Assembly: GCF_029504575.1 (NCBI RefSeq)
Contig: NZ_JAQFII010000001.1
Coordinates: 4,037,001 to 4,101,000, forward strand
Source of the DNA: Streptomyces sp. SPB162
GTDB taxonomy: Bacteria; Actinomycetota; Actinomycetes; Streptomycetales; Streptomycetaceae
Length of the DNA stretch: 64,000 nt
Direction of reading: 5' to 3'
Shown: positions 34,705 to 43,052 of the stretch, one piece after another
Numbering within the stretch: position 1 is the stretch's first letter
Layout of the letters: each line of letters begins with the position of its first letter
The notes under the pieces: model-generated
What the model was told of the DNA's origin: nothing
The model's input: only the letters and a program-made list of their open reading frames with translations
Database searches by the model: none
Program-made: the position numbers and the translations under genes

Positions 34705-36126
34705 GTGACTGTGACCGACATTGCGCAGCGCTTCCGCGAGTTCAAGATGCCCGATGTGGGCGAGGGACTCACCGAGGCCGAGATCCTCAAGTGGTACGTC
34801 AAGCCGGGTGACACCGTCACCGACGGGCAGGTCGTGTGCGAGGTCGAGACGGCGAAGGCGGCCGTCGAGCTGCCGATCCCGTTCGACGGCGTCGTGCACG
34901 AGATCCGTTTCCCCGAGGGGGAGACGGTTGACGTGGGCACCGCCATCATCTCGGTGGACACCACCCCGGGCGCCCCGGACGAGGTGCCCGCCACGGCGGC
35001 CGTCCCGGCTTCGGCCGCGCCGGCCGAAGCGGCACCCGAGCCGCCCGCCGAGCCGGCGAAGCGGCAGGCGGTGCTGGTGGGCTACGGCGTCTCCGAGGCG
35101 TCGACCGTCCGCCGGGCGCGCCGGACGCAGGGCACGGTCCCCGACCGGCCCAAGGGCCGGCCTGCGGCCGAGGTGAACGGGCACGGCGCGAGCACGTCCA
35201 ACGGCTTCAACGCGCCCGCCGGGGACCGGCCACTGGCCAAGCCGCCGGTGCGCAAGCTCGCGAAGGACCTCGGCATCGATCTGAGCGCCGTCGTCCCGAG
35301 CGGCCCCGACGGGACCGTCACCCGCGAGGACGTGCACGCGGCGCTCGCGCTCGCGTCGTCCGAGCCCGTCATGGACGTGGCGCCCGCCGCTCCCGTCGCC
35401 CCGGAGACGGTCGCGGAGTCCGGTGTCCGGGAGACCCGTACACCGATCAAGGGCGTCCGCAAGGCCACCGCTCAGGCGATGGTCGCGAGCGCCTTCACCG
35501 CGCCGCACGTCACGGAGTTCGTGACGTTCGACATCACGCGGACGATGAAGCTGGTCCAGGAGCTCAAGCTGGACCCGGCGTTCGCCGGCCGCAAGGTCAG
35601 CCCGCTGCTGCTGGTGGCCAAGGCGCTGCTGGTGGCGATCCGGCGCAACCCCGAGGTCAACGCGACCTGGGACGAGGCCGGCCAGGAGATCGTCCGCAAG
35701 GAGTACGTGAACCTGGGCATCGCGGCGGCGACCCCGCGCGGGCTGATCGTGCCGAACATCAAGGACGCGCACGCGAAGACGCTGCCCGAACTGGCCACCG
35801 CGCTCGGTGAGCTGGTGGCGACCGCGCGGGAGGGCAAGACCTCTCCCGCGCAGATGCAGGGCGGCACGGTGACCATCACCAACGTCGGCGTCTTCGGCGT
35901 CGACACCGGTACGCCGATCCTCAACCCGGGGGAGTCCGCGATCCTCGCCTTCGGTGCGGTCAAGGACATGCCATGGGTCCACAAGGGCAAGGTGAAGGTC
36001 CGCAAGGTCACCACGCTGGCCCTGTCGTTCGACCACCGGGTGGTCGACGGCGAGCTGGGCTCGAAGGTGCTCGCGGATGTCGCGGCGCTGCTGGAGCAGC
36101 CGAAGCGGCTCCTGACCTGGGCGTAG
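34705..36126 (+). CDS. bkdC2: Branched-chain 2-oxo acid dehydrogenase E2 (second operon)
   Basis: A 473-residue dihydrolipoamide acyltransferase: lipoyl domain with the modified lysine in ETAKAAV (Lys51), Ala/Pro linker, subunit-binding domain PPVRKLAKDLGIDLSAVVPSG, and catalytic domain ending in SFDHRVVDGE. The GTG at 34705 is listed; GTG at 34711 has better spacing from GAGGA and is equally possible. A gap of 14 bases separates it from bkdB2. A stem-loop at 36154-36189 ends the operon. Confidence 0.92.
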   Translation: MTVTDIAQRFREFKMPDVGEGLTEAEILKWYVKPGDTVTDGQVVCEVETAKAAVELPIPFDGVVHEIRFPEGETVDVGTAIISVDTTPGAPDEVPATAAVPASAAPAEAAPEPPAEPAKRQAVLVGYGVSEASTVRRARRTQGTVPDRPKGRPAAEVNGHGASTSNGFNAPAGDRPLAKPPVRKLAKDLGIDLSAVVPSGPDGTVTREDVHAALALASSEPVMDVAPAAPVAPETVAESGVRETRTPIKGVRKATAQAMVASAFTAPHVTEFVTFDITRTMKLVQELKLDPAFAGRKVSPLLLVAKALLVAIRRNPEVNATWDEAGQEIVRKEYVNLGIAAATPRGLIVPNIKDAHAKTLPELATALGELVATAREGKTSPAQMQGGTVTITNVGVFGVDTGTPILNPGESAILAFGAVKDMPWVHKGKVKVRKVTTLALSFDHRVVDGELGSKVLADVAALLEQPKRLLTWA

Positions 36127-36153
36127 CCCAGCACCGCAGGCCGGCGTCACACG

Positions 36154-36189
36154 AAAGAGGCTCGGACGCACAAACGTCCGGGCCTCTTT
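36154..36189 (+). terminator. Terminator after bkdC2
   Basis: AAAGAGGCTCGGACG and CGTCCGGGCCTCTTT form a near-perfect stem with a short CACAAA loop, ending in a run of T, about 30 bases past the bkdC2 stop. A typical intrinsic terminator. Confidence 0.8.
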
Positions 36190-36275
36190 GGCGTGTCCGG
36201 CGACCATGAAACGCCTGATCTATGGCGATATACAGGGAGAGGCCCAGATTTCAGACATTCAGCCCGGAGGACGCC

Positions 36276-36470
36276 GTGGCCGTATCCGTATCCGCGATCC
36301 TGCTTCTCCTCATCATGGCGGTCGTCTTCCTGCGCAGCGGATCGCTCAAGGTCTCGCACGCCCTGGTCTGCGTCTTCCTCGGCTTCTACCTCGCGGGCTC
36401 CAGCGTCGCCCCGACCATCCAGAACGGGCTCACGGCGACGGCGAACGTGGTGAGCAGCCTGCACCCCTGA
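36276..36470 (+). CDS. Small two-helix membrane protein
   Basis: A 64-residue protein with helix one VSVSAILLLLIMAVVFL, a short loop GSLKVSH, and helix two ALVCVFLGFYLAGSSVA, then PTIQNGLTATANVVSSLHP. The GTG at 36276 has GGAGG five bases upstream, so it is preferred over an ATG at 36222 that lacks a ribosome site. The function is not known; proteins of this form are common in Streptomyces chromosomes and mobile elements. It lies between the bkd terminator and the GntR gene. Confidence 0.6.
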   Translation: MAVSVSAILLLLIMAVVFLRSGSLKVSHALVCVFLGFYLAGSSVAPTIQNGLTATANVVSSLHP

Positions 36471-36538
36471 CGAGCCGTTCCCGGCGCTGACCGGTCCGTA
36501 TCGCGGACGCCCGTTCCTCGCGGATACGTGATGTATCT

Positions 36539-36554
36539 ATGATGCGTGCATCAT
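36539..36554. promoter_or_regulatory. Palindromic operator overlapping the GntR start
   Basis: ATGATGCGTGCATCAT is a perfect dyad with 7-base arms around GT. The arms match the kind of sites used by FadR-type GntR proteins. The start codon of the GntR gene (36553) lies at its end, suggesting autoregulation and a leaderless mRNA. Confidence 0.6.
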
Positions 36555-37221
36555 GATTCCCGCCCCCACACTGGCCTCCGCCGCCAAGTCGCCGCCCGCC
36601 GCCGAGCGGGTCTACGTCCACGTCAAGCAGGGTGTCCTCGACCGCAGTTACGAGGGCGGCACCCTGCTCACCGAAGGCGATCTCGCCGAGGCCGTCGGGG
36701 TCTCCCGCACGCCGGTGCGCGAGGCACTGCTCCGCCTGGAGGCGGAGGGGCTGCTCAAGCTCTACCCCAAGAAGGGCGCGCTGGTCCTGCCGGTCTCCGT
36801 GCAGGAGATCGCCGATGTCGTCGAGACCCGGCTGCTCGTCGAGCAGCACGCGGTCGCCAAGCTGGTGCCCGCCGCGCCGCCCGCGCTGCTGGCCCGGCTG
36901 GAGGAACTGCTCGCCGAGCAGCAGGGCCACGCCGACGCCGGCGACCTCGCGGCGTTCGCGGTCGCCGACCGCTGCTTCCATGCCGAGATCGTCCGCGCGG
37001 CGGGCAACCGCATCCTCGCCCACCTCTACGACCAGCTGCGCGACCGGCAGTTGCGGATGGGCGTCGCCACGATGCACGCCGAACCCAGCCGCGTCGCCAA
37101 GAACCTGGTGGAGCACGGCGAGATCCTCGCGGCGCTCAGGGACGGTGACGGCGTCCGCGCCGCCGCCCTGGTGCACCGGCACGTCTCGTGGGTGAAGGTC
37201 ATGGCGCGGGGGGACGCGTGA
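36553..37221 (+). CDS. GntR/FadR-family (FCD) transcriptional regulator
   Basis: A 222-residue regulator with a winged helix (GGTLLTEGDLAEAVGVSRTPVREALLRLEAEGLLKLYPKKGALV pattern, about 35-80) and an all-helical FCD domain that usually binds a metal and a carboxylate. Conserved residues for metal binding appear in DRCFHAEI and NLVEHGEILAAL. The ATG at 36553 is inside a palindrome and no ribosome site precedes it. It overlaps the transporter gene as GTGA, so it likely controls uptake of the ligand it senses. Confidence 0.88.
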   Translation: MIPAPTLASAAKSPPAAERVYVHVKQGVLDRSYEGGTLLTEGDLAEAVGVSRTPVREALLRLEAEGLLKLYPKKGALVLPVSVQEIADVVETRLLVEQHAVAKLVPAAPPALLARLEELLAEQQGHADAGDLAAFAVADRCFHAEIVRAAGNRILAHLYDQLRDRQLRMGVATMHAEPSRVAKNLVEHGEILAALRDGDGVRAAALVHRHVSWVKVMARGDA

Positions 37222-38504
37222 GCATGAACGGCGAACCGCCCGGCGGCAGGCGGGCCGCCACCGTGTGGGGCATCGGCACCCTCGTCTACATGGTCGCCGT
37301 GGTGCACCGCACCAGCCTCGGCGTGGCCGGGATCGACGCCGCGGAGCGCTTCCACATCGGTGCCTCCGCGCTCTCCACCTTCTCGATCCTCCAGGTGCTC
37401 GTCTACGCCGGGCTGCAGATACCGGTCGGGCTGATGGTCGACCGGCTCGGCACCAAGAAGGTGCTGACCATCGGCATCGTGCTGTTCACCGCGGGGCAGC
37501 TCGCGTTCGCGCTGTCGCACTCGTACGGGATGGCGCTGGCCGCCCGCGCGGTGCTCGGCTGCGGTGACGCGATGACGTTCGTCAGCGTGCTGCGGCTGGG
37601 CTCCCGCTGGTTCCCGGCCCGCCGGGGTCCGATGATCGCGCAGGCCGCCGCGCTCTTCGGCGTCGCGGGCAACCTGATCAGCACGGTCGCGCTCTCCCGC
37701 ATCCTGCACTCGGCCGGCTGGACCGCCACGTTCACCGGCACGGCGGTCGGCGGCGCCTTCGTGCTCGTCCTGGTGCTGCTGTTCCTCAAGGACCACCCCG
37801 ACGGCTACGAGCCCGCCCCCACCGAGCACGCCGGCCTGGGCTACGTGCGCCACCAGATCGCCTCCGCCTGGCGGGAGCCCGGCACCCGGCTCGGCATGTG
37901 GGTGCACTTCACGACGCAGTTCTCCGGAATGGTCTTCCTGCTGCTGTGGGGGCTGCCGTACCTGGTGGAGGACCAGGGCCTGTCACGCGGGGCGGCCGGC
38001 TCGATGCTGACCCTCGTGGTGCTCGCCAACATGGTGTTCGGCACGCTCTTCGGCCAGCTGATCGCCCGTCACCACGGCGCCCGGATGCCGATCACGCTCA
38101 CCGCGATCGGGGCGAGCACCGTCGCCTGGGCGACCGTCCTGTCCTGGCCCGGCGGCCACGTCCCGCTGTGGATGCTGATCTGCCTGTGCGTCGCACTCGG
38201 CGCCTGCGGCCCCGCGTCGATGATCGGCTTCGACTTCGCGCGCCCGGCCAACCCTCCGGAACGTTTCGGCACCGCCTCCGGCATCGTCAACGTGGGTGGC
38301 TTCACCGCCTCGATGATCACTCTGCTGGCGATCGGCGTGCTGCTGGACGCGACGGGTGACAACTACCGGATCGCCTGGTGCAGCGTTTTCGTGCTCCAGG
38401 CGATCGGCACCGTCCAGATCCTGCGACTGCGCGGCCGCGCGACCCGGCTGGAGAAGGACCGGATCGCGGTCAGCCGCGTCGAGAGCGTGCATGTGCCGGT
38501 GTAG
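37218..38504 (+). CDS. MFS transporter
   Basis: A 428-residue major facilitator protein with about twelve helices. The loop between helices 2 and 3 has GLMVDRLGTKKVL, the MFS signature, and SRWFPARRGPMIAQ follows in the first half. It is translated with the GntR gene (GTG at 37218 in GTGA overlap; ATG at 37224 is the alternative). Substrate is unknown; a carboxylate is a reasonable guess given the FCD regulator. Confidence 0.88.
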   Translation: MSMNGEPPGGRRAATVWGIGTLVYMVAVVHRTSLGVAGIDAAERFHIGASALSTFSILQVLVYAGLQIPVGLMVDRLGTKKVLTIGIVLFTAGQLAFALSHSYGMALAARAVLGCGDAMTFVSVLRLGSRWFPARRGPMIAQAAALFGVAGNLISTVALSRILHSAGWTATFTGTAVGGAFVLVLVLLFLKDHPDGYEPAPTEHAGLGYVRHQIASAWREPGTRLGMWVHFTTQFSGMVFLLLWGLPYLVEDQGLSRGAAGSMLTLVVLANMVFGTLFGQLIARHHGARMPITLTAIGASTVAWATVLSWPGGHVPLWMLICLCVALGACGPASMIGFDFARPANPPERFGTASGIVNVGGFTASMITLLAIGVLLDATGDNYRIAWCSVFVLQAIGTVQILRLRGRATRLEKDRIAVSRVESVHVPV

Positions 38505-38517
38505 CGGGAGCCGGCGG

Positions 38518-39342
38518 CTACGGGGTGAGGGCGATGTGCGCCAGGATCGCGTTCGCGAGCTGCTGGTCGCCCTCCACCTTCACCCGGTCCGCGACGGCCG
38601 CCGGGCGCACCCGGCCGCAGACCAGCCGCAGGAACGTCTCCCAGTCGGTGCTGAAGGTGACGGCGGGGCCCAGCGAGACCGCGGAGTCGATCGTGCCGCG
38701 CCCGTCCTGGTCGACCCGGACCGTCCGCATGAACTCCAGCGGGCCGTGGATGTCGAAGACCACCGCGGACCCGGGGGGCGCGCCGGCGTCCTTGGCGATC
38801 ACCTTCGGCAGCGCGCGGAGCAGGAAGTCCCGCGCGTACACCGCGGCGGGCGACGCCAGGTTGCCCGGCGTGCCGAGCGCCCGGCGCAGGTCCTGCTCAT
38901 GGACCCAGACGTCGAAGGTCCGCATCCACAGCAGGTGTTCCAGGGTCATCTCCTGGCCCATCGGACCGCGCATGGTCTGCTCGGGACCGCGCGACTCGTT
39001 CCGCAGCTGGCGGGAGCGCCGGATGATCGTGTACTCGAGCTCGGAGGTCATCTCCGGGGCTGTGTGGTGGCGCCGGGTGTCCACCGGCACCTCGATGTAG
39101 CGGGCGAACTCGCTGGTGATGTGCCGAAGATCACTCGGGAGGGTGTGGATCGGGCGGGGATCCCCGAGCATCTCGCACTCGTAGCCGATGACGTGGGACA
39201 CGACGTCGCGCACCGACCAGTACGGGCACTCGGTCCGCCGGTTCCATTCACCCTCGACGAGGGGGGCGACCAGTTCGTTGATGGATTCTATGGAGTGGGT
39301 CCAGGCGTCGATGTACGGCTGGATCTTACTGTGGACGGTCAC
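38518..39342 (-). CDS. Maleylpyruvate isomerase-family, mycothiol-dependent (DinB-like) enzyme
   Basis: A 274-residue protein of the actinobacterial maleylpyruvate isomerase-like family. The N-terminal DinB-like helical bundle has LVEGEWNRRTECPYWSVRDVVSHVIGYE, including a metal-binding histidine, and RTFDVWVHEQDLRRALG gives the other two histidine/glutamate sites. The C-terminal alpha-beta part fits an SCP-2-like domain. Mycothiol use is family knowledge; the substrate is unknown. It converges with the MFS gene, with 13 bases between stops. Confidence 0.82.
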   Translation of the reverse strand: MTVHSKIQPYIDAWTHSIESINELVAPLVEGEWNRRTECPYWSVRDVVSHVIGYECEMLGDPRPIHTLPSDLRHITSEFARYIEVPVDTRRHHTAPEMTSELEYTIIRRSRQLRNESRGPEQTMRGPMGQEMTLEHLLWMRTFDVWVHEQDLRRALGTPGNLASPAAVYARDFLLRALPKVIAKDAGAPPGSAVVFDIHGPLEFMRTVRVDQDGRGTIDSAVSLGPAVTFSTDWETFLRLVCGRVRPAAVADRVKVEGDQQLANAILAHIALTP

Positions 39343-39476
39343 GGGACCCCTCGACGGATCGATGCGCGGTCGTGGTGGTGTGCGCCTAAGTTACGCTCCG
39401 CGCGGGTACCCACGCAGTGCTTTCGAGTGACGATGGTAGGCCCGACTTGACGACCAAACGTATGGGCGGTGGGTGT

Positions 39477-40253
39477 ATGCGCGCTTCTTTGCTGCAGATC
39501 GACGTCGACCTGGAGGAAACGGTCGCCGACCGGCGTGACCGGGTGGCCGCGCTGGTGCGCGCGCAGGCCGGTGCGGATCTGGTCGTCCTGCCCGAACTGT
39601 GGCCGGTCGGCGCCTTCGCGTCGGACACCTTCGCGACGGAGGCGGAGCCGCTCGACGGGCCGACGGCCGACGCGATGTCAGCCGCGGCGCGGGACGCGGG
39701 AGTCTGGCTGCACGCGGGTTCGATCGTCGAGCGTGACCCTGATGGCCCGCTCTACAACACCTCGCTGGTCTTCGATCCCGACGGGGAGCTGCGGCACACC
39801 TACCGCAAGATCCACCGCTTCGGCTTCGACCGGGGCGAGGCCGCGCTGATGGCGCCCGGCGAGGAGATCGTCACGGTCGCGCTCCCGGACACCGTCCTGG
39901 GCCTGGCGACCTGTTACGACCTGCGCTTCCCCGAGCAGTTCCGGCTGCTCGTCGACGCCGGCGCGCAGTTCCTCGTGATCCCGGCCGGCTGGCCGGCGAA
40001 GCGGCGGGAGCACTGGCGGCTGCTCGCGCGGGCCCGCGCGGTCGAGTCCCAGACCTACGTCCTGGCCTGCGGCACGGCCGGCACCCACGCGGGAGTCGAG
40101 CTCGCCGGCCACAGCATGGTCGTCGACCCGTGGGGCGATGTCCTCGCGGAAGCCGGCACCGGTGAGGAAGTCCTCACCGTCGACCTCGACCCCGCCCTCG
40201 TCACGAAGACCCGGCACGACTTCCCGGTCCTGCGGGATCGCCGCCTCGGCTGA
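39477..40253 (+). CDS. Carbon-nitrogen hydrolase (nitrilase superfamily)
   Basis: A 258-residue omega-amidase-like hydrolase. The Glu-Lys-Cys catalytic triad is visible as VVLPELW, YRKIHRF and ATCYDLRFPE. Downstream the family pattern LLARARAVESQTYVLACGTAG and GHSMVVDPWGDVLAE is present. ATG at 39477 begins at the conserved MRASLLQID; an ATG at 39462 is possible. It probably hydrolyses a small amide such as deaminated glutamine or glutathione. Confidence 0.88.
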   Translation: MRASLLQIDVDLEETVADRRDRVAALVRAQAGADLVVLPELWPVGAFASDTFATEAEPLDGPTADAMSAAARDAGVWLHAGSIVERDPDGPLYNTSLVFDPDGELRHTYRKIHRFGFDRGEAALMAPGEEIVTVALPDTVLGLATCYDLRFPEQFRLLVDAGAQFLVIPAGWPAKRREHWRLLARARAVESQTYVLACGTAGTHAGVELAGHSMVVDPWGDVLAEAGTGEEVLTVDLDPALVTKTRHDFPVLRDRRLG

Positions 40254-40288
40254 GCGGACGGCTGAGCCGGCCGGGCGCCCCGGACGGC

Positions 40289-40798
40289 TCAGTCGTCGTG
40301 CTTGTCGTGCTCCTCGTGCTCCTTGTCGACCAGCCGGTCCACGCACACCGCGATGGCGATGAGCATGCCCGCGTCCGCGTCCTCGCGTTCCACGTCGATC
40401 GCGTACGTGTCGCGCATTCGGAACCACTTGCGGGAGATCCGCGCGAGGCGCTCCCCCTCGTACTCGATGTCGAACTCCTTGTCGACGATGTCCCCGCGGA
40501 CCTCCAGTTCCTCCCCTGAGGCCAGCTCCGCCCGGAACACGTCCCGCAGCAGCGTCAGCCGCTTCTTTCTGACGGTCACCAGCACGTTCCCGCCGCGCTC
40601 CACGGTCATGGTGTCCCGCAGGCTCACCAGCTTCTTCCGGATCACCGCGACCTCCGCCCCCCGGGCGTCCCGCAGCTCCAGCGTCTCCCGGACCCGCATG
40701 ACCTTCCCGTCGACGTAGAACGCCCGGTCACCGCGCTCGTCCTCGATCCAGTAGTCGTCACCGATCGCGAACAGCTTCTCCCGCACGAGGTATTTCAT
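40289..40798 (-). CDS. LURP-one-related protein
   Basis: A 169-residue protein of the LURP-one/tubby-like fold: MKYLVREKLFAIGDDYWIEDERGDRAFYVDGK, then repeating strand-turn units and a charged His/Asp/Glu tail (KEHEEHDKHDD). The role of bacterial members is not established; the plant and scramblase relatives act at membranes. The ATG at 40798 lies 39 bases from the divergent thioredoxin-NHL gene, so the two share a compact promoter region. Confidence 0.8.
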   Translation of the reverse strand: MKYLVREKLFAIGDDYWIEDERGDRAFYVDGKVMRVRETLELRDARGAEVAVIRKKLVSLRDTMTVERGGNVLVTVRKKRLTLLRDVFRAELASGEELEVRGDIVDKEFDIEYEGERLARISRKWFRMRDTYAIDVEREDADAGMLIAIAVCVDRLVDKEHEEHDKHDD

Positions 40799-40837
40799 GG
40801 AGGAATGTCTACCCGTTGAGTGCTGTTGGATGGGGGT

Positions 40838-42662
40838 ATGACTGCACGTGCGCGCGTTCGAGCCCCGGAACTCATCGGCAAGGGCGGCTGGCTCAACACC
40901 GGTGGCCGCCCCCTGACCCTCACGGACTTGCGCGGACGCGTGGTCATTCTCGATTTTTGGACCTTCTGCTGTGTGAACTGCCTGCATGTGCTCGACGAGC
41001 TGCGGGAGCTGGAGGAGAAGCACCGGGACACCGTCGTGATCATCGGGGTGCACTCGCCGAAGTTCGTGCACGAGGCGGAGCACCAGGCGGTCGTGGACGC
41101 GGTGGAGCGGTACCAGGTGCACCACCCGGTGCTCGACGACCCGGAGCTGGGCACCTGGAAGCAGTACGCGGTGCGGGCGTGGCCGACGCTGGTGGTGATC
41201 GACCCCGAGGGGTACGTCGTCGCGCAGCACGCGGGCGAGGGGCACGCGCACGCGCTGGAGGCGCTGGTCACGGAGCTGGAGGCGGAGCACGGCGCCAAGG
41301 GGACGCTGCGGCGGGGCGACGGTCCCTACGTGGCGCCGGAGCCGGTGGCGACGCACCTGCGGTTCCCGGGGAAGGCACTGGCGCTGGCCGACGGCGGGTT
41401 CCTCGTCTCGGACACGACCCGGCACCAGCTCGTGGAGCTGGCGGCGGACGGCGAGAGCGTCGTGCGGCGGATCGGCGACGGGGAGCGCGGGCTGGTGGAC
41501 GGTGGGCCCGACGTGGCCCGGTTCAGCGAGCCGCAGGGGCTGGCGCTGCTGCCGGACGGTTCGGTCGTCGTGGCGGACACGGTCAACCACGCGCTGCGGC
41601 GGCTGGACACCGCGACCGGCGCCGTGACGACGCTCGCCGGGACCGGTGGCCAGTGGTGGCAGGGGTTCCCGACGGCGGGTCCCGCCCGTGAGGTGGCGCT
41701 GTCGTCGCCGTGGGACGTCGCCTGGTTCGCCGGCCGGCTGTGGATCGCGATGGCGGGCGTGCATCAACTGTGGGCGTACGACCCGGTGGCGGAGACCGTC
41801 GGGGTTCGCGGCCGGCACGACCAACGAGGGGCTGGTCGACGGGCCCGCCGACGAGGCGTGGTTCGCGCAGCCGTCGGGCCTGGCGGCGGCCGGGGACCGG
41901 TTGTGGGTCGCGGACTCGGAGACGTCGGCGGTGCGCTACGTCGAGAGCGACGGCGATGGGTTCGTGGTGCGGACGGCGGTCGGGACCGGGCTCTTCGACT
42001 TCGGTCACCGGGACGGCGCCGCGGAACAGGCGCTGCTGCAGCACCCGTTGGGCGTCACCGCGCTGCCCGACGGATCGGTCGCGATCAGCGACACGTACAA
42101 CAACGCGCTGCGCCGCTTCGACCCGGAGACCGGCGAGGTGACGACGCTCGCGACCGATCTGCGCGAGCCGTCGGACGCGGTGCTGGTGGGTGAGGACGTC
42201 GTGGTGGTCGAGTCCGCGCGGCACCGGCTCACCCGGCTGCGGCTGCCCGAGGAGGCGGTGCGGGTGGAGTCGGCCGCGCACCGGACGCGGCGCCCGGCGA
42301 CCGAGGTGGCGGCGGGGCCGTTCCGTCTGGACGTGGTCTTCACCGCGCCCGCCGGCCAGAAGAGCGACGAGCGCTACGGCCCCTCGACGCGGCTGCTGGT
42401 CAGCTCGACCCCGCCGGAACTCCTGCTGGGGGGCGAGGGGAAGGGCACGGACCTGGGACGGGACCTGGTGCTGAACCCCGAGGTCACCGAGGGGGTGCTG
42501 CATGTGTCGGCGATGGCCGCCTCATGCGACGACGACCCGGACAACGAGTTCCCGGCCTGCCACATGCACCAGCAGGACTGGGGCGTCCCGGTCCTGCTGG
42601 CCGCCGGCGGTACGGGCCGGCTGGCGCTGGTGTTGGCGGGGATGGACGAGCCGGCCGAGTGA
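40838..42662 (+). pseudogene. Thioredoxin-NHL repeat protein, frameshifted
   Basis: Homologue of NHLRC2-type proteins: a thioredoxin-like domain with ILDFWTFCCVNCLHVLDEL (CVNC redox site), then NHL beta-propeller repeats such as LVDGGPDVARFSEPQGLALLPDG and HPLGVTALPDGSVAISDTYN, and a C-terminal beta domain. The frame breaks at GGGG 41801-41804, between VAETVG and FAGTTNEGLVDG, due to one extra G. Corrected length is about 607 residues. Otherwise undamaged; likely sequence error. Role in Streptomyces unknown. Confidence 0.83.
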
Positions 42663-42671
42663 AGCGACGGC

Positions 42672-42700
42672 TCACCGGGGCCGGGACACGGCCCCGGTGA
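42672..42700. terminator. Bidirectional terminator
   Basis: TCACCGGGGCCG (42672-42683) pairs perfectly with 42689-42700 over a five-base loop, between the convergent NHL and DUF6458 genes. Confidence 0.8.
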
Positions 42701-42703
42701 ACG

Positions 42704-42928
42704 TCACTCGTAGTAGCGACGCTCCTCGACCACCGGCTCCACGCCGCCCCGGACGGTCTCCAGCCGACGACGCTTGAAGATGCTGATGTAGGCCGCGACG
42801 CCGATCGCCCCGACGGCCATCATGATCAGGCCCACCAGGTCGAGGTTGACGCCCGACATGTGCCAGTCGGTCGCGAAAGTGAGGATCGCGCCGACCGCGA
42901 TCAGTGCGATGCAGCCGCCGATTCCCAT
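42704..42928 (-). CDS. DUF6458-family small membrane protein
   Basis: A 74-residue protein with two helices, GGCIALIAVGAILTFATDW and LDLVGLIMMAVGAIGVAAYISIF, and a basic-acidic tail ending VVEERRYYE. ATG at 42928 has GGAGG eight bases upstream. The MGIGG start and D-W between the helices are usual for DUF6458. Function unknown. Confidence 0.8.
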   Translation of the reverse strand: MGIGGCIALIAVGAILTFATDWHMSGVNLDLVGLIMMAVGAIGVAAYISIFKRRRLETVRGGVEPVVEERRYYE

Positions 42929-42950
42929 GGTGTCCGCCTCCGTCGTCCAT

Positions 42951-43002
42951 TGGCCGTTCCGGTTGGTTCTGGAGGGGCGTCTACCCCCGACCGGAACGGC
43001 CA
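42951..43002. terminator. Long inverted repeat downstream of the M18 aminopeptidase
   Basis: TGGCCGTTCCGGT (42951-42963) and 42990-43002 are perfect 13-bp arms with a 26-base loop. It lies between the aminopeptidase stop and the DUF6458 start on the same strand; a terminator or mRNA-stabilising stem. Confidence 0.5.
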
Positions 43003-43052
43003 TGCGTGACTGCGGAGTTGGTGCCCCCGGGGCGGGCGCCGCGCGCCGGGTC

